From Melieria omissa (lineage: Eukaryota; Arthropoda; Insecta; Diptera; Ulidiidae): a stretch of DNA of 64,000 bases. A program made the translations under genes and the position numbers. The notes under the pieces were generated by a model. It was given only the letters and a program-made list of their open reading frames with translations, searched no databases and was not told the origin of the DNA. Positions 58,430 to 64,000 of the stretch are shown in pieces. How positions within the stretch are numbered: position 1 is the first letter of the stretch; each line of letters begins with the position of its first letter. The stretch is taken from the NCBI GenBank assembly GCA_963971225.1, contig OZ020268.1, positions 54,187,900 through 54,251,899 of the forward strand, given 5' to 3'.

Positions 58430-60510
58430 CGAACTTTCGAAACCTTTGTTGTGAATTGGGTATTTGTGCGCTATAAAGTAGATCAGAGGTACCCTATTAA
58501 AAGTGTTTAAACCTTGTATTCTGAATTGCTTGATTTGTGCGAGACCAGAGGTTCCTTGTAACAAACTTTTGAAATCCCTTAAATGGGACTGAACTTGTCA
58601 AAGGAGATCATAGGCTTCTTCTATTGAGGAGCTCCACCTTTAAAAAACCTTTTTGGAAACCTCTGTTACGAATTGTGTATTTGAACGCTTTGAGGTAGAT
58701 CAGAGGTTCCCTATTGGGCGTCTGTAAACTCTGTCGAATTGTTCGACTTGTGTGACTTTACATATACAACCCAGTTAATCAGAGGTTCCTTGTAACGAAC
58801 GCTCGAGTCAAAGGAGATCAGAGCCTACTTTTACCTGTTGGGGTATTTTCTGGTTCCCAACTTGTACAGGTTGTCGGCGGTTAACTGGATATGTTTGAGT
58901 CAGTCGCATAAAAGACAGTCACAGGACCCATTTTGCGAGTCTTTAAACCCTTTCTAACGAATTATGTGATTGTAGGTGTCGAAGATATCAGAGGTTCCTT
59001 ATGATTTTAAACCTTTTCTAACGAATTGTTCGACTTGTAAATCAGGCGCTCTTTGTGACGAACGCTCGAATCCTCTCTAATGAATTATGTGACCGAACGT
59101 GTCAAATGCGATCAGAGGCTACTTGGTACCTGTTGAGGCACTTTTTGGGCCTCAATTTGTGTAGAATACCGATGATTACCAGGAAACGTTTGAGTCAGCT
59201 GCTTCAAAGCAAGTCGCAGGATCAATTCTACGAGTTTGTAACGAATTGTCTAATTGCAGGTGTCGAACAGATCGGAGATTCCTTTTGCCTTTTAAAGCTT
59301 TCTATCACAGTCGATTGGAGGCATCACAAAGAACCCCGAACCTTCTCCATCGAATTATGTGACCCAACGTGTCAAAGGAGATCGGAGGCTTGCTTGGTAA
59401 CTATTGAGGAGTTTCCTGTTTTTCAACTTGCATAAAACCTTTTAGGAAACATATATTACGAAGTGTGTATTTGTACGCTTTGAAGTTGATCAAAAGATCC
59501 CTACTGTAAACCCTTTTTAACGAATTATTCGACTTGTGCGACTGTAAGTAGGTATCACAGTAGATTGGAGGCATCATAAAGAATCCCGAACCCTCTCTAT
59601 CGAGTTATGTGTCTCAACGTGTCAGAGACCGCTTGGTATCTATTGAGGAATTTTCTGGATCTCAACTTGTGTAGGTTACCAGCGATTACCAGGAGACGTT
59701 TGAGTCAGCTGCTTCAGAGCAAATCACAGAATCAGTTCTACGAGTCCTTAAACCCTTTTTAATGAATTGTGTGATTGTAGGTGTCGTATAGAATGGATAT
59801 GCCTTATGCCTTTCACAGCTGTCTAACGAATTGTTCGACTTGTGCGACTGAAAGTAAGTATCACACTAGCTTGGAAGCATCACAAAGAGCCTCGAATCCT
59901 CTCTATTGAATTATGTGATTTAACGTGTCAAAGAAGATCAGAGGTTGTTTGGCACTTGTTGAGGTACTTTATGGAACTCAACTTGTGTAGGTTATCAGCG
60001 ATTATCAGGGGATATTTGAGTCAGCTGCATCAAAGCAACTCTAAAAAATTGTGTGATTGTAGGTGTCGAATACACAGATTATATTTTTTTATGCCTTTTA
60101 AAACTTTCTAACGATTTGTTCGACTTGTGCGACTAGTGTAAGTAGGTATCACAGTCGATCGGAGGCATCATAAAGACATCCGAATTCTCTCTATCGTATT
60201 GTGTGACTGAATGAAGATCAGAGGCTGAAGATCAGAGGCTCATTGGTACCTGTGGAGATACATTTTGGTTTTCAACTTGTGCGAGCTACCGGCGACTACC
60301 AGAAGAAAAGCTTTTTGTGACGAACCTCCAACCTCCTTTTCTCTGTCGCATTATGTGACTGAGATCAGATCACAGCAGATCAAAGACTCCTTGTAACGAT
60401 ACTTCAAAACCTCTCCAACAAATTGTGCATCTAGACGTGTCCAAGTAGATCAGAGGCTCCTTGTAACGAACCTACAAACTTCCTCTCTCAAATCGTGCGA
60501 CTGTATGTGT
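58430..60510. repeat. Complex degenerate repeat array with nested short and long periods
   Basis: Short phrases such as aacgaattgtgtgattgtaggtgtcg, agatcagaggttccttgtaacgaac and gttcgacttgtgcgactg recur dozens of times. A longer unit, containing cctgttgaggnacttttng, caacttgtgtaggtta, gattaccaggagacg and tttgagtcagctgcttcaaagc, recurs at about 58894, 59188, 59697 and 60015 (last phrase). That gives long periods near 300-320 bp with one unit missing or rearranged. Short frames through it (59055, 59842) share related peptides only because the DNA repeats. Confidence 0.85.
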
Positions 60511-62915
60511 CGAAAAAATCAAAAGCTCGCACCACACAAATTGTAGCGGCACATCAGTCTACAACTATATCCATACGCCTTCTGTTAGGCATTTCCTGAG
60601 TGAATGAATTGCATCATCACCAGGTTATGTGGCCCAAAGCAGCAGACAACAATGCATCGACAATCAGCTGTGTCCGCTGTCAAATGTCGCCTGACGCGAG
60701 ACAGTTGGGGATTTGTTTACACGCAGACTTGGAACAATTTCGCGCCATTACTTGCACAAGTTGAACCCTTCGCTGTTGGCACAGCTTAAAGACATTCCCC
60801 TCTTGTTTTGTTGTTGTTGTGTCTGTTGCATTCGGAAGTTTGTAGGGCGTGATTTAGGATTTTCAAAATCCATTTGCTTGCGTTCGACTCGTCGTTCAGT
60901 CGACTCAGGCGGCTGCAGTGCACCTTTTGGTGCGGAGGTTTTGCGGTCAATGCCGCTGGCAATTATTTTGCAGCGGTACGCTTTCTTTCAATTCATTTCG
61001 TTTTCGTTTGAGTTATGTATGTATGTTGTTTTTTTAAGGATGAAAGGATTCGCCAGCAATCAGCATAGTTGTGGTTGTTGCAACGGCTGCTCTGCAAACA
61101 AATTTGAATTTGCCAATGTGTCTGCATGAGTGTGTGTGTGTGCAAAAATCATCCTACATCCTTTGCAGGCTGGATTGTTTGGGCAGTGGTTGTTGTTGTT
61201 GCTGCTTATGTGCTTGCTTCTTCTTTATTTTTTGGCAGCAGCCAAAGACATTGCGGTCTTGCAGGCCGCATTTTTGTGTGTTTAACTTTCGTGTGTTTGG
61301 TTTCATGTTTGCATTGGCTGTTTACTTAAGGAATGTCCTTATAGGCAATGCAGTATCCTTTATGTTTTTCATTATGCTTTCGGTTATATTTTTGCTTGGG
61401 CTGTGGGTACAATGAGTTTTTGAGCAGTTGTTGGTATTGATTTTGGCAAACAATTTTGCGCAAAAATCAAAAAAGACGCCATGTACCTTTGACAGAAGCT
61501 AAGCGCTTCTCATAAAATGTCCTTGAGTGACCGTGGAAAAGTAAACATATGCAAGAGAAACGAGAAGAGATGAGACTTGAAAGATTTTAGGCATTTTGAG
61601 TGTTGAAAAGCTTTAAAATTTGGCTTAAAGTTGCTTCACTTTGCACTCGATGGTCGGTTTTAAATTATCCTGCGCATAGTTTCGTCAACGGCTTAAAGTG
61701 TGCCACCAACTGTGCACCGCACTTTTCCAATTAAATCAGCTTACCGTGAAAGTGCATTGCACTGGCAGACGACAATGCCAAAGCCGCAAACCATTTTCGC
61801 CCGAAGAGGGCGAGAGAAAGAAAGCACCACAGGCGCAGCATCCTGCGGCAGCAAAAGTAACTCGAATGTTATTATTGCCAAATATTATGCAAACAAAGGC
61901 AAACAATCACTAAGCGAGTAATAGGAAAATGAAAATCCCTGGAAAACTGCAAACACCCCGAGAGTTGCCACACCGCATGCGGCAAACGAGCGAAACTAGC
62001 GAGCACCTATTTGCCTAAATATTTTTTCATTTTTTTCTTTTACAAAAGCAAACAACATGCAAATCCCTTTTTTATTAACACAGCTCAGCTCATGGAAAAA
62101 AGTCGGATAATTATAATTCATTTTGTATAACGTGTCACCCCCCTCATGTGTGTCTAACTGTGCGTGTGTGTGTATGTATGTCTAGAATGTATGTATGTAG
62201 GTAATATTTGTCACCATGCAGCGCGTTCACCGCTGTTGGGTGTTGCAGCTTTTCCGTCCTGCTGCGTCGTCGTTGCAGGCAAATCGGGCGCGCGCCTGCG
62301 CACTGAAAGTTTACATGAATGTTGTTTAGTTTTGTTTTGATTTAGTTTTTTTTTCATTACATTCATAGTCAACATTTTCACGTTCATGTTGTCCTACGCG
62401 GTTGGGTGCAGCAAAAGGGTTTGGCAAATTATCTAGCAAAATTTTTTGCCCATGTAAATTGCACTCAAATTGCACTGAGTCAATGTGCAGCTTCGTTTAA
62501 TTACCAAATAAATAACTCTGACCGTGTTTAATGCTGAAATTGGAATCATAAATTTAAAACGAGAAGGTGCCTTTTGTGGTGGTCACATGTCTAAATAATG
62601 TTTGACAATCTGTGATTGATGGGAGAGTAGACAAAGAATTCGCTTTTTGGAGGTTAAAATGAAAGAAATGATTAAATGATTTGAGCAGTTGGTAGAAGTG
62701 ATTTTAGGTGAAAGCTTAAAGTTTTAAAGGCAGTAGAAAAGCATGAAGTATACCTAATATTTCCAGACTGTAGTTCACATATGAATATAGGATGGAAAAC
62801 ATTCAGAATTTTGCATAAACTGGTTGCTCAGCTTTGTATACTCAGTCAAATCTTCGTATCGGACGAATTTGATGGGTGTTTAGTAATCGGCATGAAAACA
62901 TTGCACAAAATAAAT
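60511..62915. other. Spacer
   Basis: No genes were recognised. Frames at 60713-61415 are rich in Cys, Phe and Leu from TTG/TGT-rich DNA and look non-coding. A (GT)/(GTAT)n stretch lies at 62163-62200. Confidence 0.35.
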
Positions 62916-63180
62916 ATAACTCAATTGTTTGGTAGCTGGCCTCAATAGTCCACTTCCCACACCAGAGGCCCTAGGTTCGATTCCCAGTTCGAGCTGGTGA
63001 AACACTCGTCTACCTCTATTGCTATCCACATGAAGCAGATGAGAATTACAAGAATTGCACAAGTGCGCAACAATGTTGCATACACATTTCAAACGGGTGG
63101 AACTTGTGGTATTATGAAGACCTAAGTGGGTCCTATACAGAGGCGGCCACTACAATTCACCTTCTTAATTGTTTGATAGT
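62916..63180 (+). mobile_element. Probable tRNA-derived SINE or tRNA-like relic
   Basis: TAACTCAATTGTTTGGTAGC (62918-62937) resembles a pol III A box. GGTTCGATTCC (about 62973-62983) is a near-perfect B box about 45 bp further on. No acceptor-stem pairing is evident. About 180 bp of unrelated sequence follow, without a clear tail or target duplication. It differs from the SINE at 46004-46316. Confidence 0.5.
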
Positions 63181-64000
63181 TTTATATGAATTTTCAGATA
63201 CTTTAAAAAAAATTATTACGAAATTTTAGTATGTAAATAAAAACTTACTGAAACTAATACTAAAATATAGTCCTTAAGGACTAAAATCATTAAGGAATAA
63301 AAGTCCTGTTATAATTAATTTATTGAGTAGTTACATAGTTTGTGTTTTACTGGGTTTTCCAGCGTTTAGGTACAGGAAATCTGGTGCCGCACACATCCTT
63401 TCCTAGTCAACTCTACCTAAGGTACTCAAAATAAACTTAAATTATAAAAACTTAAACTTTGAATTGGAATCGATTGTGGTTGGTACATCCTTCCTAACCT
63501 AACTTAATTACAATGAACATTAGTATAATTTTTTGAGTCCATTTTTGTTACGTTTTCTGTTGGTACTTTGTACATGCCTAACAACTATATTGGTTATTTT
63601 TTTACACATTATTCACAGTTATTATTTAAAATTTTGGAATTTTGTATAATCTTAACACAACTCTGAATTATTATTATTAATATTTTCTATTCTAAAGAGG
63701 TAGTAACCAACAACTACTTCAACTAAACTAAACAAAACCTAGTTTAATGAAAAAACACTGTCTTTGTTTTTTTTCTGCTGAGTAAGTGAAAACCAATGAG
63801 AATCCGTCAAGCTGTCATCGTCGATTCGGGCACACATAATGCCCGATCAGTCATCAACTCCCACTTGACTTGCGTGCATTGTTGCTGCAACAAATGCGTT
63901 GGCTGTCGACACGATCGCTTGGGAGTTGCGTTGAAAAGCGCAGTCAGACAGCGTCAGTGGCGCATGCGTGATTGCCATATGCACTCAAATAAATGCCATA
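63181..64000. other. Spacer to the window end
   Basis: AT-rich to about 63770, with a 14-bp palindrome agtccttaaggact near 63270. The last 200 bases are GC-richer, with no coding frame. A cagtggcgca at 63956 matches the start of the 13561-13706 MITE, but the window ends before any partner end could be seen. Confidence 0.35.

Noticed and set aside
59055..60111. Two frames giving similar peptides, suggesting a gene family
   Set aside because: The similarity comes from the underlying degenerate DNA repeat. The frames are interrupted between units.
60604..61415. Possible exons in overlapping + strand frames rich in Cys and Phe
   Set aside because: The composition follows from TTG/TGT repeats. 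There are no splice-consistent domains.

Overview
The window is nuclear DNA from a brachyceran fly. I favour a tephritid fruit fly, by inference from general features and without any database search. Pointers are fly-like intron structure (68-bp introns next to multi-kb ones), CAG/CAA-rich leader sequence, AT-rich spacers, genes whose closest relatives I know from Drosophila (glutaredoxin-5, GPN1, methylmalonate-semialdehyde dehydrogenase, a myotubularin pseudophosphatase), and a mariner relic of the type I associate with Ceratitis. Spacers are larger and much richer in transposons than in Drosophila.

The left third (about 0.9-28.3 kb) holds almost all the genes. In order they are: an inactive myotubularin (MTMR10/12-like, +); a small basic ORF of 84 aa (+, tentative); Grx5 (-) and GPN1 (+), divergent from a 320-bp shared promoter; an unrecognised protein with two predicted membrane spans (-, three coding exons); and mitochondrial methylmalonate/malonate-semialdehyde dehydrogenase (+), whose 11-codon leader exon lies 3.7 kb upstream of the main exons. 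Grx5 serves mitochondrial Fe-S cluster transfer, GPN1 serves RNA polymerase II assembly and import, and Mmsdh serves valine and pyrimidine catabolism. The genes are independent neighbours, not an operon.

The right two thirds (28.3-64 kb) is nearly a gene desert. It contains one clear intronless host gene at 54.7-55.8 kb, encoding a KEN-box, TP-rich basic protein behind a TATA promoter. The rest is mobile DNA and local repeats. The best preserved element is an apparently intact RTE-like non-LTR retrotransposon (about 30.0-33.2 kb) with a 16-bp target duplication, inserted into an older mariner-like transposase relic. A second copy of that relic lies at about 47 kb. Others are a 976-bp TA-flanked inverted-repeat element with six copies of a 16-bp motif (41974-42949), a 661-bp hAT-type foldback with an 8-bp duplication (43146-43806), two hAT MITEs, a TTAA-flanked piggyBac-type mini-element, a foldback at 14.1-15.0 kb, two tRNA-derived SINE-like units, a short LINE-type insertion with a 16-bp duplication, and a decayed mariner.

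A recurring theme is several mutually unrelated, decayed local tandem arrays with periods of about 150-300 bp (24.2, 33.8, 36.7, 41.5, 50.8, 51.5 and 58.4 kb). The most novel-looking object is the 41974-42949 element. All functional calls rest on reading motifs by eye, and no alignment search was run.
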